Origin: Saprospiraceae bacterium
GTDB taxonomy: Bacteria > Bacteroidota > Bacteroidia > Chitinophagales > Saprospiraceae
Reading direction: 5' to 3'
DNA: 64,000 nucleotides
Assembly (NCBI GenBank): GCA_016712145.1
Contig: JADJRO010000001.1
Span: 186,001-250,000 of the forward strand
Of the stretch, positions 53,483-61,247 are shown in pieces. The first letter of the stretch is position 1. Each line of letters begins with the position of its first letter. Under the pieces are notes generated by a model. That model did not search any database and was not told the DNA's origin. It worked only from the letters and a program-made list of their open reading frames with translations. The position numbers were made by a program, and so were the translations under genes.

Positions 53483-55681
53483 ATGAGCGAAGAAAGCAAA
53501 TGCCCTTTTTCAGGGGGAAAAATTAAACAAAGTGCAGGCAATGGCCCTGGCAACCGCGATTGGTGGCCAAATCAGTTAAAACTGAATATTCTACGGCAAC
53601 ATGCAGCTCAATCCAATCCAATGGATGCTGAATTCAATTATGCGGAAGCATTTAAGTCGCTGGATTTAAATCTTGTTAAAAAAGATATTTTTGAATTAAT
53701 GACCAACTCGCAGTCCTGGTGGCCAGCAGATTATGGGCATTACGGACCTTTCTTTATCCGGATGGCCTGGCACAGTGCAGGTACTTACAGGATTTCTGAC
53801 GGTCGTGGGGGAGCGGGTTCCGGCACCCAGCGCTTTGCACCACTCAATAGTTGGCCCGACAATGCCAATCTCGATAAAGCCCGATTGCTGTTATGGTCTA
53901 TAAAACAGAAGTACGGTAAGAAAATTTCCTGGGCAGACTTGATGATTTTGGCTGGTAATTGTGCGCTTGAATCCATGGGATTTAAAACCTTTGGTTTTGG
54001 CGGTGGCCGGGAAGATGTTTGGGAACCCGAACAAGATATTTATTGGGGTTCAGAAGGGAAGTGGTTAGATGATAAGAGATATTCTGGAGAGCGAGAGCTT
54101 GAAAATCCATTGGCAGCTGTCCAAATGGGATTGATTTATGTCAACCCGGAAGGTCCTAATGGAAATCCGGATCCAATTGCTGCCGCCCGAGATATTCGCG
54201 AAACCTTTGCTCGGATGGCCATGAACGATGAAGAAACCGTTGCATTGATTGCCGGCGGACACACCTTCGGAAAAACCCACGGTGCTGCCGACCCGAGCCA
54301 ATACGTCGGTCCGGAACCAGCCGCTGCTCCGATTGAAGAACAAGGTTTGGGATGGAGAAACAGCTTTGGAAATGGTTCGGGCGGAGATACCATCACCAGT
54401 GGATTGGAAGGTGCCTGGACAACCACACCAACCAAATGGAGCAATAACTTTTTTTGGAACCTGTTTGGTTATGAGTGGGAATTGACTAAAAGTCCGGCTG
54501 GTGCACACCAATGGAAACCAAAACATGGGATGGGTGCAGATTCGGTGCCAGATGCCCACGATTCGACCAAAAGACATGCTCCAACCATGTTGACAACCGA
54601 TCTTTCACTTCGTATGGATCCTGCCTATGAAAAAATATCCAGACGATTCCACGAAAATCCGGATGCATTTGCAGATGCATTTGCACGGGCCTGGTTTAAA
54701 TTGACCCACCGGGATATGGGTCCTATAGCGCGTTACCTTGGTCCGGAAGTTCCAAAAGAAGCGCTCATTTGGCAAGATCCCGTTCCTGCAGTTAGCTATC
54801 CACTCATTGATCATCATGATGAAGCCATTTTAAAAGAAAAGATTTTAGCATCGGGGCTCTCAATCTCCGAGTTGGTTTCAACGGCCTGGGCTTCCGCCTC
54901 AACATTTAGAGGATCAGACAAACGAGGAGGCGCAAACGGCGCACGGATCAGACTCTTGCCGCAAAAGAATTGGGAAGTCAATCAACCAGAACAATTAGCT
55001 AAAGTAATTCAGGTACTGGAGAAAATTCAAAATGAATTCAATAAAGCACAAAGCACAGGGAAGACGCTTTCAATGGCCGATTTGATCGTTTTAGCAGGAA
55101 ATGCGGCTGTTGAAAAAGCTGCACACCAGGCAGGACACGAAGTAAAAGTACCATTTACAGCAGGACGCACCGATGCAATGCAGGAACAAACCGATATCGA
55201 TTCCTTTGCAGTACTTGAACCGCTGGCTGATGGATTCCGAAATTATGCTAAAACAGCTTACCGTGCAGCAGCCGAAGAACTTTTAGTGGACCGCGCCCAA
55301 TTGCTTAACTTGTCAGTACCCGAAATGACTGTGCTTATTGGAGGGATGCGCGTTCTCAAAACCAATTACGATCATTCCAAACACGGGGTGTTTACCAACC
55401 GTCCGGAAGCACTCACCAATGACTACTTTAGAAATTTACTTGACCTGAGTACAATTTGGAAGGCCATCAGTCCGACACAAGAATTATTTGAAGGAAGAGA
55501 TCGCACCAGCGGACAAATTAAATGGACCGGAACCCGGGTTGATTTGATCTTTGGTTCTAATTCAGAATTACGTGCTCTTGCAGAAGTATATGCTTGCGAT
55601 GATGCACAAGAGAAGTTTGTAAACGATTTTATTGCAGCATGGACGAAAGTGATGAATTTAGATCGATTTGATTTGATCTAA
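53483..55681 (+). CDS. katG: Catalase-peroxidase KatG
   Basis: The protein has 732 residues, a full two-domain bacterial KatG. Active-site residues are in register with the Mycobacterium enzyme: distal Arg93, Trp96 and His97 in FIRMAWHSAGTYR, proximal haem ligand His260 in LIAGGHTFGKTHG, and the Trp96-Tyr219-Met245 set that forms the covalent adduct for catalase activity. It removes hydrogen peroxide in the cytoplasm. It has no signal peptide. The G+C-richer codon use compared with neighbours may reflect high expression or transfer. A 1-Cys peroxiredoxin gene follows 1.2 kb downstream. Confidence 0.96.
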   Translation: MSEESKCPFSGGKIKQSAGNGPGNRDWWPNQLKLNILRQHAAQSNPMDAEFNYAEAFKSLDLNLVKKDIFELMTNSQSWWPADYGHYGPFFIRMAWHSAGTYRISDGRGGAGSGTQRFAPLNSWPDNANLDKARLLLWSIKQKYGKKISWADLMILAGNCALESMGFKTFGFGGGREDVWEPEQDIYWGSEGKWLDDKRYSGERELENPLAAVQMGLIYVNPEGPNGNPDPIAAARDIRETFARMAMNDEETVALIAGGHTFGKTHGAADPSQYVGPEPAAAPIEEQGLGWRNSFGNGSGGDTITSGLEGAWTTTPTKWSNNFFWNLFGYEWELTKSPAGAHQWKPKHGMGADSVPDAHDSTKRHAPTMLTTDLSLRMDPAYEKISRRFHENPDAFADAFARAWFKLTHRDMGPIARYLGPEVPKEALIWQDPVPAVSYPLIDHHDEAILKEKILASGLSISELVSTAWASASTFRGSDKRGGANGARIRLLPQKNWEVNQPEQLAKVIQVLEKIQNEFNKAQSTGKTLSMADLIVLAGNAAVEKAAHQAGHEVKVPFTAGRTDAMQEQTDIDSFAVLEPLADGFRNYAKTAYRAAAEELLVDRAQLLNLSVPEMTVLIGGMRVLKTNYDHSKHGVFTNRPEALTNDYFRNLLDLSTIWKAISPTQELFEGRDRTSGQIKWTGTRVDLIFGSNSELRALAEVYACDDAQEKFVNDFIAAWTKVMNLDRFDLI

Positions 55682-55798
55682 TTTTTCGAGTCGACAGGTC
55701 TGTCTAACAGAAACGATTATGTTTTTAGTTGAACAGACCTGATGATTCTATTTTTCTTGGGTGTCCAAACAAAGGTTTTACCCAACTATTTTTGAGTA

Positions 55799-55849
55799 TT
55801 AATATTTATATAAATTTATAATAGCAATATCGTATTGAATTATTTTCAT
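55799..55849 (-). pseudogene. Remnant of a mazF toxin gene (first 16 codons only)
   Basis: An ATG at 55849 overlaps the mazE stop codon (ATGA), the usual mazEF coupling. It reads MKIIQYDIAIINLYKY and then stops. MazF proteins begin with the same pattern, M-x-x-x-x-Y-D-I-x-x-x-N-L, followed by D-P-T-x-G, which is missing here. No further MazF-like sequence is seen before katG ends at 55681. The toxin therefore appears truncated by deletion. Confidence 0.6.
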
Positions 55850-56085
55850 GTCCAAGATGTTTCTTCCTTAAATGCATCCGGTATTAATAATTCATCATCT
55901 TCTAGTTTTCTCATCAATCTAAAGGCCTCATTCCAGTTAGTCCTTAACTTTTTGACAGGTTCGATGACAATACAATCATGCTCTAGTCGAATATTTGCGA
56001 CATCATTAATTTTATATTTTTCAAGAATCTTCTTACTTAATCGAATTCCTTTAGAATTGCCTAATTGGATCACTTTGATTTTCAT
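55846..56085 (-). CDS. mazE: MazE/AbrB-type antitoxin, orphan
   Basis: The protein has 79 residues. The N-terminal swapped-hairpin DNA-binding fold is evident: the phrase 'VIQLGNSKGIRLSKKILEKY', NDVANIRLEHDCIVIEPV. The acidic C-terminal tail (about 48-79), which in MazE wraps around and inhibits MazF, ends in KEETSWT. The toxin that should follow survives only as a 16-codon stub. It may persist as a regulator or as an anti-toxin against related systems elsewhere. Confidence 0.85.
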   Translation of the reverse strand: MKIKVIQLGNSKGIRLSKKILEKYKINDVANIRLEHDCIVIEPVKKLRTNWNEAFRLMRKLEDDELLIPDAFKEETSWT

Positions 56086-56289
56086 ATTTACTAATTTTAA
56101 AATTTATTACATTGTAATTACATATTTGGCTTTTCTAATAATTATTGTCAATTTTCCTTTTCTGTAAACTATAAAATATTATTAATCAATGTAGAACATT
56201 ACAATTATGAATTTTAACTTTTGAAGATATTCTTGCATTTGGATGCTCCTTTGTATTTAGAGCAAAAATAATCCATATTGAATTTAATG

Positions 56290-56769
56290 CTACGCTCTCG
56301 ACGGAAATGGTCCTTTTGTGGATATAATAAATCGAGTATTAACAGCGGCTGATTTTAAATCGGGCAATGCGAAGGTCGTATTGCCATCGCCACCATAAAG
56401 TGTGCCGATCAATGCGAATAAAGCTTGATTGTTTATATTAAGCAACTGGCCTTCACAAAATTCCCAACCAATCGGCAATTTATCTCCAGAATATGGTATT
56501 ATAATTCCAAGAAAATTTAAATTATCCAGAAAGCCGGATAGCGATATAATAAAACGAACACCTCCGTATCTTTTTTCTTCTTCCCTTAAATCTGGAACAG
56601 CAAACAAGGTTTTATCTTCATCAGCAGAAACTGAACCTAAGTTTGTGTACAAATCCGGAAACTGACGAATGGGCAAGAGTTGTCCTTTGCAAAAAGCCCA
56701 ATTGTAAGGTTCAAAATTACCTGCAAATAACACGATGGGTTCATCAGACGCGATGTTTTTGTTAATCAT
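56290..56769 (-). CDS. Protein with two phage tail-collar domains (microcystin-dependent protein-like)
   Basis: The protein has 159 residues. Two collar-type repeats are visible: AFCKGQLLPIRQFPDLYTNLGS with TLFAVPDL (about 24-65), and FCEGQLLNINNQALFALIGTLYGGDGNTTFALPDL (about 106-142). The second keeps every consensus position; the first has SADED in place of the glycine-rich loop. Such proteins are found as phage tail fibres and as free bacterial genes of unknown role. No other phage gene lies near, so a domesticated protein is likely. Confidence 0.8.
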   Translation of the reverse strand: MINKNIASDEPIVLFAGNFEPYNWAFCKGQLLPIRQFPDLYTNLGSVSADEDKTLFAVPDLREEEKRYGGVRFIISLSGFLDNLNFLGIIIPYSGDKLPIGWEFCEGQLLNINNQALFALIGTLYGGDGNTTFALPDLKSAAVNTRFIISTKGPFPSRA

Positions 56770-56837
56770 AGAATGCTAGGTAATTAATTGGTTTCAGTTT
56801 TTTAATAAATTGCATCAAAAATTCCCAATATTCTAAA

Positions 56838-56897
56838 AGTCTAACAAGCTAAAAAGCTAACAAGCTGATAAGCTAAAAAGCTAACAGTCTAACAGCC
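56838..56897. repeat. AGCTAACA-type repeat cluster
   Basis: AAGCTAAAAAGCTAACA occurs twice, with AGTCTAACA variants on each side. The motifs resemble those around the 8-bp array at 38.8 kb and the hairpin at 61.1 kb. It lies between the 3' end of the peroxiredoxin gene and the tail-collar gene start. Confidence 0.75.
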
Positions 56898-56905
56898 TTG
56901 CAAAC

Positions 56906-57568
56906 TTATTTATCCGGCTGCGGTACAATCCGCAAATACGGTTTGATGGTTTTCCATCCTTCGGGATATTTTAGTTTGGCTTCTTCATCAGAAACTGAAG
57001 TGACTATAATTACATCCTCGCCATCTTTCCAATTTACCGGTGTAGCTACTTTGTGTTTGCTGGTAAGTTGCATGGAATCAATCACGCGCAAGATTTCATC
57101 AAAATTGCGACCTGTAGTCATTGGGTAGGTCAACATCAATTTAATTTTCTTGTCCGGGCCTATTACAAACACAGAACGCACGGTTTGATTAGTAGCGGCC
57201 GTTCTTCCTTCAGATGTTCCAGGTTCTTCTGCAGGTAGCATGTCAAATAATTTTGCTATAGTAAGTTGAGGATCTCCAATCATTGGATAATTTACCGCGC
57301 AACCTTGGGTTTCTTCAATGTCTTTTTCCCATTTCAAATGACTTTCAACTGGGTCAACACTCAATCCGATAATCTTGCAATTGCGCTTTGCAAATTCCGG
57401 TCCGAGTTTAGCCATATATCCCAGTTCGGTAGTGCATACCGGTGTAAAATCTTTTGGATGGGAGAATAGGATTCCCCAACTGTCGCCCAACCATTCATGA
57501 AATTGAATACTGCCCTGGGTGGTATCAGCTTTAAAATCGGGTGCGGTTTCGTTTATGCGTAATGACAT
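56906..57568 (-). CDS. 1-Cys peroxiredoxin (Prx6 family)
   Basis: The protein has 220 residues, the typical Prx6 length with its C-terminal extension. The peroxidatic cysteine is in FSHPKDFTPVCTTELG (Cys45). The Prx6-type features YPMTTGRNFDEILRVIDS and the phrase 'PVNWKDGEDVII' follow. It reduces hydrogen peroxide and lipid hydroperoxides in the cytoplasm. The neighbouring katG suggests a shared oxidative-stress role, though the two are on opposite strands and not one operon. Confidence 0.93.
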   Translation of the reverse strand: MSLRINETAPDFKADTTQGSIQFHEWLGDSWGILFSHPKDFTPVCTTELGYMAKLGPEFAKRNCKIIGLSVDPVESHLKWEKDIEETQGCAVNYPMIGDPQLTIAKLFDMLPAEEPGTSEGRTAATNQTVRSVFVIGPDKKIKLMLTYPMTTGRNFDEILRVIDSMQLTSKHKVATPVNWKDGEDVIIVTSVSDEEAKLKYPEGWKTIKPYLRIVPQPDK

Positions 57569-57764
57569 GTGTTTGTTTTTAAATTGTGATAGATAGGTTG
57601 TTTGTGTCGTAAATATAAATAAATTTGATTTTTGATATGCTAATTTCTCGATGGCATAAAAAGCATGTTAAGGAATGCATAGCATGTGCCTTGTTTCCGG
57701 ACTATCCATCTATTAAAATCAATATCCCTGTTTTGTTTTTAAGAGGCTCGTTTGAATTATGCAA

Positions 57765-58328
57765 TCAGGAAGTCTCAACCAGTTGCGACTCATAATACAG
57801 AATAATTGCACCGCAGCTAAATGATTTTGTTTTATAAAGTTTTAAAGGAATGCTATGCTGGATGTTTTTAAATAAGGACAATCCCGATCCTGCAATAATT
57901 GGATGTACAGCAATTTGGAATTCGTCAACCAATCCCATATTCGCAAGCGCTACTATTAAACTTGGACTGCCAGCATAACTATTTTTTGCTGTTTGATGCT
58001 TGAGATCTAAAATTTCTTCTCGATTGATTTCGTTTTTCAAGCTTGAATTTTTCCAAGCTACTTGTTGCAATGATCGTGAAAAAACAATTTTTGAAGCTCG
58101 ATCCATTTCTACAGCAAATAGGTCCATTGCATTGTTGCCAGTAGGATTATTTACAACAGAGGGCCAATAACTTTCCATAAGTTGATACGTGATCCTTCCA
58201 TACAAAAGTGCTCCCGCATCACGTAACAACTCAGCGTAATGTTGATGAATTTCATCATCTGCCATCATTGCTGTGTGGTCGCAATAACCATCGAGGGTCA
58301 TATTCATGGTTGCAATCAGTTTACCCAT
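57765..58328 (-). CDS. RibD C-terminal / dihydrofolate reductase-like protein
   Basis: The protein has 187 residues. The N-terminal MTLDGYCD and the phrase 'LLYGRITYQLMESYW' are the nucleotide-binding landmarks of the RibD-C/DHFR-like family, and a late VHPIIAGSGLSLFK strand supports it. Such proteins probably reduce small pterin- or flavin-like compounds with NADPH; the substrate is unknown. It is the distal gene of the minus-strand group divergent from hxlR and is four bases from the hydrolase gene. Confidence 0.87.
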   Translation of the reverse strand: MGKLIATMNMTLDGYCDHTAMMADDEIHQHYAELLRDAGALLYGRITYQLMESYWPSVVNNPTGNNAMDLFAVEMDRASKIVFSRSLQQVAWKNSSLKNEINREEILDLKHQTAKNSYAGSPSLIVALANMGLVDEFQIAVHPIIAGSGLSLFKNIQHSIPLKLYKTKSFSCGAIILYYESQLVETS

Positions 58329-58332
58329 GTGT

Positions 58333-59139
58333 TTACTTTTTATTTTTGTTAAGGAATTTTTCTATAATCGGAACCGCAAGATCTCGTTCATTGAAGTCAG
58401 AATCTATCGTAGTTACTTCACCGATATAGGTTCCATGTCCACCAGGGAGGATGGCCAATTCAGAGTCAGCAAGGAGTCTATGCACTTCCAGGGCATGTTC
58501 AGGAGTAATAACATCTTTGTCGCCGATTATAATCAGCGTGGGGGCTGTAATGGATTTAATTAGCTCATCCGGAATGTCTTTGAAATTTACCATTCTTTTT
58601 GCATCCCGGTCGTGCATGATTAGTAAGCCATTCGGATCAGCTGCAACTTTGTTATATCCATCTTTCAATGCTTCCGGCATATTCTCCAAACTCGCGTGTT
58701 CCATAAAACCCCAAAACCAATCCGGGACACCATTTCGTTTTGCAAGTGCAGATGCTAAAATAATTTTATCTACAAGTTCGGGGTGGCGGATCGCAATTTG
58801 TAAAGTGGTAGTTCCACCATTGCTAAACCCTAAAATAGCTGCTTTCCTAATGTTTAAGTTGTGGAGCAGTGTAGCAACATCGTCAGCATCTTGTTCAAAT
58901 GAAAGGTCTGCATTTCGGTCGTTGGTTCGACCGTGCGCTTGCAATTCAAGAGCAATTACTTTTCTGTTTTTTGAAAGAAGTGGAATTATTTTTTCAAAAT
59001 TAGTTTCAATGGTAGAACCACCTCCGTGTATCAGAACCAATGGTTTTCCTTGCCCATGAATTTCATAATACATATTTAGAGCGTTGACTTTTGAATAGCC
59101 GCTCTCATGCGTCGGGTTGCTGGGATTAGTTGGCTCCAT
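58333..59139 (-). CDS. Alpha/beta hydrolase
   Basis: The protein has 268 residues. The oxyanion motif LVLIHGGGST, the nucleophile elbow LGFSNGGTT (Ser106), the acid region IIGDKDVITPEHA and the catalytic His in LPGGHGTYIG complete the triad. The fold and motif set match the esterase/haloperoxidase-like branch; the natural substrate is unknown. It is followed four bases later by the RibD-C-like gene, and 161 bases separate it from the gene upstream. Confidence 0.88.
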   Translation of the reverse strand: MEPTNPSNPTHESGYSKVNALNMYYEIHGQGKPLVLIHGGGSTIETNFEKIIPLLSKNRKVIALELQAHGRTNDRNADLSFEQDADDVATLLHNLNIRKAAILGFSNGGTTTLQIAIRHPELVDKIILASALAKRNGVPDWFWGFMEHASLENMPEALKDGYNKVAADPNGLLIMHDRDAKRMVNFKDIPDELIKSITAPTLIIIGDKDVITPEHALEVHRLLADSELAILPGGHGTYIGEVTTIDSDFNERDLAVPIIEKFLNKNKK

Positions 59140-59300
59140 CGATAGGGTGATTATTAAATTAGCTATTGCTGCTTAGACTTAATCTTAATGAAATAAACTG
59201 TGGAATTGGATTTGCTAAAAGCTATTAAGTTTATAAAAGTATAAACTAAAATCATTGATTTAAAGAAGCTATATCGTCACTCTTTAGATAAAGATTCATC

Positions 59301-59573
59301 TTAAAACTGCTTATTCAAATGCTGATATTCAATTTTAGCCATATAGGGGAAATACGGCAAGGATTCTATCAATGATATAGTTTGGGCCTCATCTGTATTT
59401 TTAAATAGCAGAACAGCATCTTTTTTTGTCACTGAAATAAAGAAACTTTCCAAGATACCTTCAAGCTTCCATTGATTGACAAATTCCATTTCTTTTTTTG
59501 GTAAGTCTGGATTGGATTTTATTGTTTCGATTCCTTGGTCCGAAAGTGTTATGAAAACCATTATCATATTCAT
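59301..59573 (-). CDS. Muconolactone-isomerase/YciI-like small ferredoxin-fold protein
   Basis: The protein has 90 residues. One complete alpha/beta ferredoxin-like unit is seen: MVFITLSDQGIETIKSN, then QWKLEGILESFFISVTKKDAVLLFKNTDEAQTISLIESLPYFPYMAKIEY. The strand order and the 'LPYFPYM' phrase resemble muconolactone isomerase-like proteins. Its role is unknown; proteins of this size often form dimers that bind small lactones or aromatics. It lies in the group divergent from hxlR. Confidence 0.68.
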   Translation of the reverse strand: MNMIMVFITLSDQGIETIKSNPDLPKKEMEFVNQWKLEGILESFFISVTKKDAVLLFKNTDEAQTISLIESLPYFPYMAKIEYQHLNKQF

Positions 59574-59733
59574 GCCTATTAATTTGATTTTACCCTAATG
59601 CAAATCTAAAGCCAAATCTTATTCAATTGGTCTATTGATTCAAATTGCCAACAGTTCGATTGGCAAATTTTAATAATGTAGCTAAGACAAAAAATATGGC
59701 GACCGATTTATCAGCCGCCTTCTAAGGTGTAAT

Positions 59734-60102
59734 TTAGTTCATGGAATGCAGGGCTATTTTATTTCCTTCGGTATCGACAATATGTGCCATAAAGCCATTT
59801 GGGCCGATGGAAGTTTTAGCTAATAGAATTTTTCCACCAGCAGCCTCAACTTTGGAAAGCGGAACACTTAAGTCCTCGCCACCGTTAAGATAAATTAAAG
59901 CACCGTTCATTGAAGGTTCAAAACCTTCTCCTTCCACAATGCCTCCTGTTACCCCATTTTGCATGTCGCCAGGCAGTATTCCATATTTATAAGCAGGGTG
60001 GGGCATTTCTTGAATTTCTGCACCCAGAAGTGCTGCGTAAAATACTTTAGCCCTTTCGAAATTTTTTACTGGAATTTCAAACCAGTTAATTGAATTTATC
60101 AT
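59734..60102 (-). CDS. VOC-family (glyoxalase/bleomycin-resistance-like) protein
   Basis: The protein has 122 residues. The N-terminal strand-helix, INWFEIPVKNFERAKVFYAALLG, and the late HIVDTEGNKIALHS strand with a Glu or His metal position are typical of the vicinal-oxygen-chelate fold. Members isomerise, bind or cleave small oxygenated compounds, or sequester drugs. It is 23 bases downstream of the SRPBCC gene in the hxlR-divergent group. Confidence 0.87.
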   Translation of the reverse strand: MINSINWFEIPVKNFERAKVFYAALLGAEIQEMPHPAYKYGILPGDMQNGVTGGIVEGEGFEPSMNGALIYLNGGEDLSVPLSKVEAAGGKILLAKTSIGPNGFMAHIVDTEGNKIALHSMN

Positions 60103-60125
60103 GTGTATTAAATTTGAATTGATAA

Positions 60126-60572
60126 TTAATGGGATTCAATATAAGACTTGAGACCCAGGAAGAATTTTTTAATCCCCTTGTCTGATTGCTTGCGGATCAT
60201 AAGCAAGTCGAGTAATTTTCCGAATAATCCAAATTTAACGGAATAGTCCATCACTTGTTTTACTTTGGTTTGGTTGCCGTTTACTTCGAAGCTATAACGG
60301 TGGCTAAGTCTTGAAATTGGAAACGAGCAGTCGGTCAATTGAAAACTTAGTGCTTCATGTGGTTTGAATTCAGTAATATGTTCCTCAAACCAATTTTTAC
60401 CATCTCCCATCTCTACCTTTCTTTTTGCACCGAGGCCTGTTTTTTCTCTGGAAATCAGGCTGGACTTTTTAACAGTTGGATCGTATTGTTCTAATCGTTC
60501 CAGGTCCGTAAGCAGCGTCCAAACCTTGTCGAGAGGCGCATTTACCAGGATTTCATTGTGCAGCGTAGCCAT
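60126..60572 (-). CDS. SRPBCC-family lipid/ligand-binding protein
   Basis: The protein has 148 residues. The START-like fold is evident in NAPLDKVWTLLTDLERLEQYDP near the N-terminus, a central run of strands, and a C-terminal helix (about 118-146, KFGLFGKLLDLLMIRKQSDKGIKKF). Such proteins hold hydrophobic ligands in a deep cavity. It is the first gene of the minus-strand group divergent from hxlR. Its predicted transcript begins at a TATCTTTG box in one arm of the shared palindrome, leaving a leader of about 26 bases. Confidence 0.83.
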   Translation of the reverse strand: MATLHNEILVNAPLDKVWTLLTDLERLEQYDPTVKKSSLISREKTGLGAKRKVEMGDGKNWFEEHITEFKPHEALSFQLTDCSFPISRLSHRYSFEVNGNQTKVKQVMDYSVKFGLFGKLLDLLMIRKQSDKGIKKFFLGLKSYIESH

Positions 60573-60604
60573 TTTGTTTTTGGATTTAAATGTTTAAACG
60601 CCTG

Positions 60605-60651
60605 CAAAGATAATTAACTACTTGTAAATTGCAAGTAGTTAAGTATCTTTG
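60605..60651. promoter_or_regulatory. 47-bp palindromic divergent promoter/operator between the SRPBCC gene and hxlR
   Basis: The outer arms are CAAAGATA (60605-60612) and TATCTTTG (60644-60651); the inner arms are TTAACTACTTG and CAAGTAGTTAA, with TAAATTG in the centre. The two 20-base arms differ at one position. Each arm carries an exact TAnnTTTG -7 box, TATCTTTG, pointing outwards to one of the two genes. A dimeric HxlR protein bound at the inner palindrome would sit between both promoters and could control them together. Confidence 0.8.
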
Positions 60652-60655
60652 TATC

Positions 60656-61081
60656 GTGCTTGTACAAAAACGCAAATCAGACTGCCCTATAAATTTCGCT
60701 CTGGAAATCTTTGGCGACAGGTGGACTTTATTAATTATCAGGGATTTAATGTTTAAAGAGAAGAATTACTACGGCGAGTTTTTAGTGATGGAGGAAAAAA
60801 TTGCAACCAACATACTTGCAGACAGGTTGGCTTTACTGGAATCGTGTGGGATCGTCACCCGAACCATTGATGAGCAGCATAATTCTAAAAAAATATACAA
60901 ACTGAGTAAAAAGGGAATTGATCTGTTGCCAGTTTTAACAGAAATTATTTTGTGGTCTGCCAAATACGATCAGAACTCAGCCGTTGATAAAAAATTTGTT
61001 CGTCAAATTAAAAAGAATCGTGAAAAGATGTTTGGTGAAATTACAAATCATTTATTAGAGAGGAAGGCTAAGGGGGAATAG
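60656..61081 (+). CDS. HxlR-family transcriptional regulator
   Basis: The protein has 141 residues from the GTG at 60656. It shows the HxlR signature DCPINFALEIFGDRWTLLIIRDLM, a winged helix with RLALLESCGIVTR and the basic wing DEQHNSKKIYKLSKKG. HxlR proteins respond to small molecules or redox state and control adjacent catabolic or detoxification genes. The predicted transcription start lies within a few bases of the GTG, so the mRNA may be leaderless. The upstream TTG at 60629 lies inside the palindrome and is unlikely. Confidence 0.88.
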   Translation: MLVQKRKSDCPINFALEIFGDRWTLLIIRDLMFKEKNYYGEFLVMEEKIATNILADRLALLESCGIVTRTIDEQHNSKKIYKLSKKGIDLLPVLTEIILWSAKYDQNSAVDKKFVRQIKKNREKMFGEITNHLLERKAKGE

Positions 61082-61136
61082 GCTAGAATCAAACATTTAT
61101 TGCCTTCTAATTACTGACCATTATTTTAGGCTTTTC

Positions 61137-61175
61137 AGCTTAATAGCTTAAGCTGATTTGATAAGCTATTAAGCT
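61137..61175. repeat. 14-bp inverted repeat of the AGCTTAA family
   Basis: AGCTTAATAGCTTA (61137-61150) and its exact complement (61162-61175) are separated by 11 bases. It lies between the convergent hxlR and FISUMP genes and could act as a bidirectional terminator; no long T-run is present. The motif is related to the 8-bp array at 38.8 kb and to the cluster at 56.8 kb. Confidence 0.75.
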
Positions 61176-61247
61176 AAAGTTTTCTCCTTAAACAATCAAG
61201 CAATCAGCCTCTAGCCTCCAGCTTCCCGCCTCTTCCTGCCACAAATC

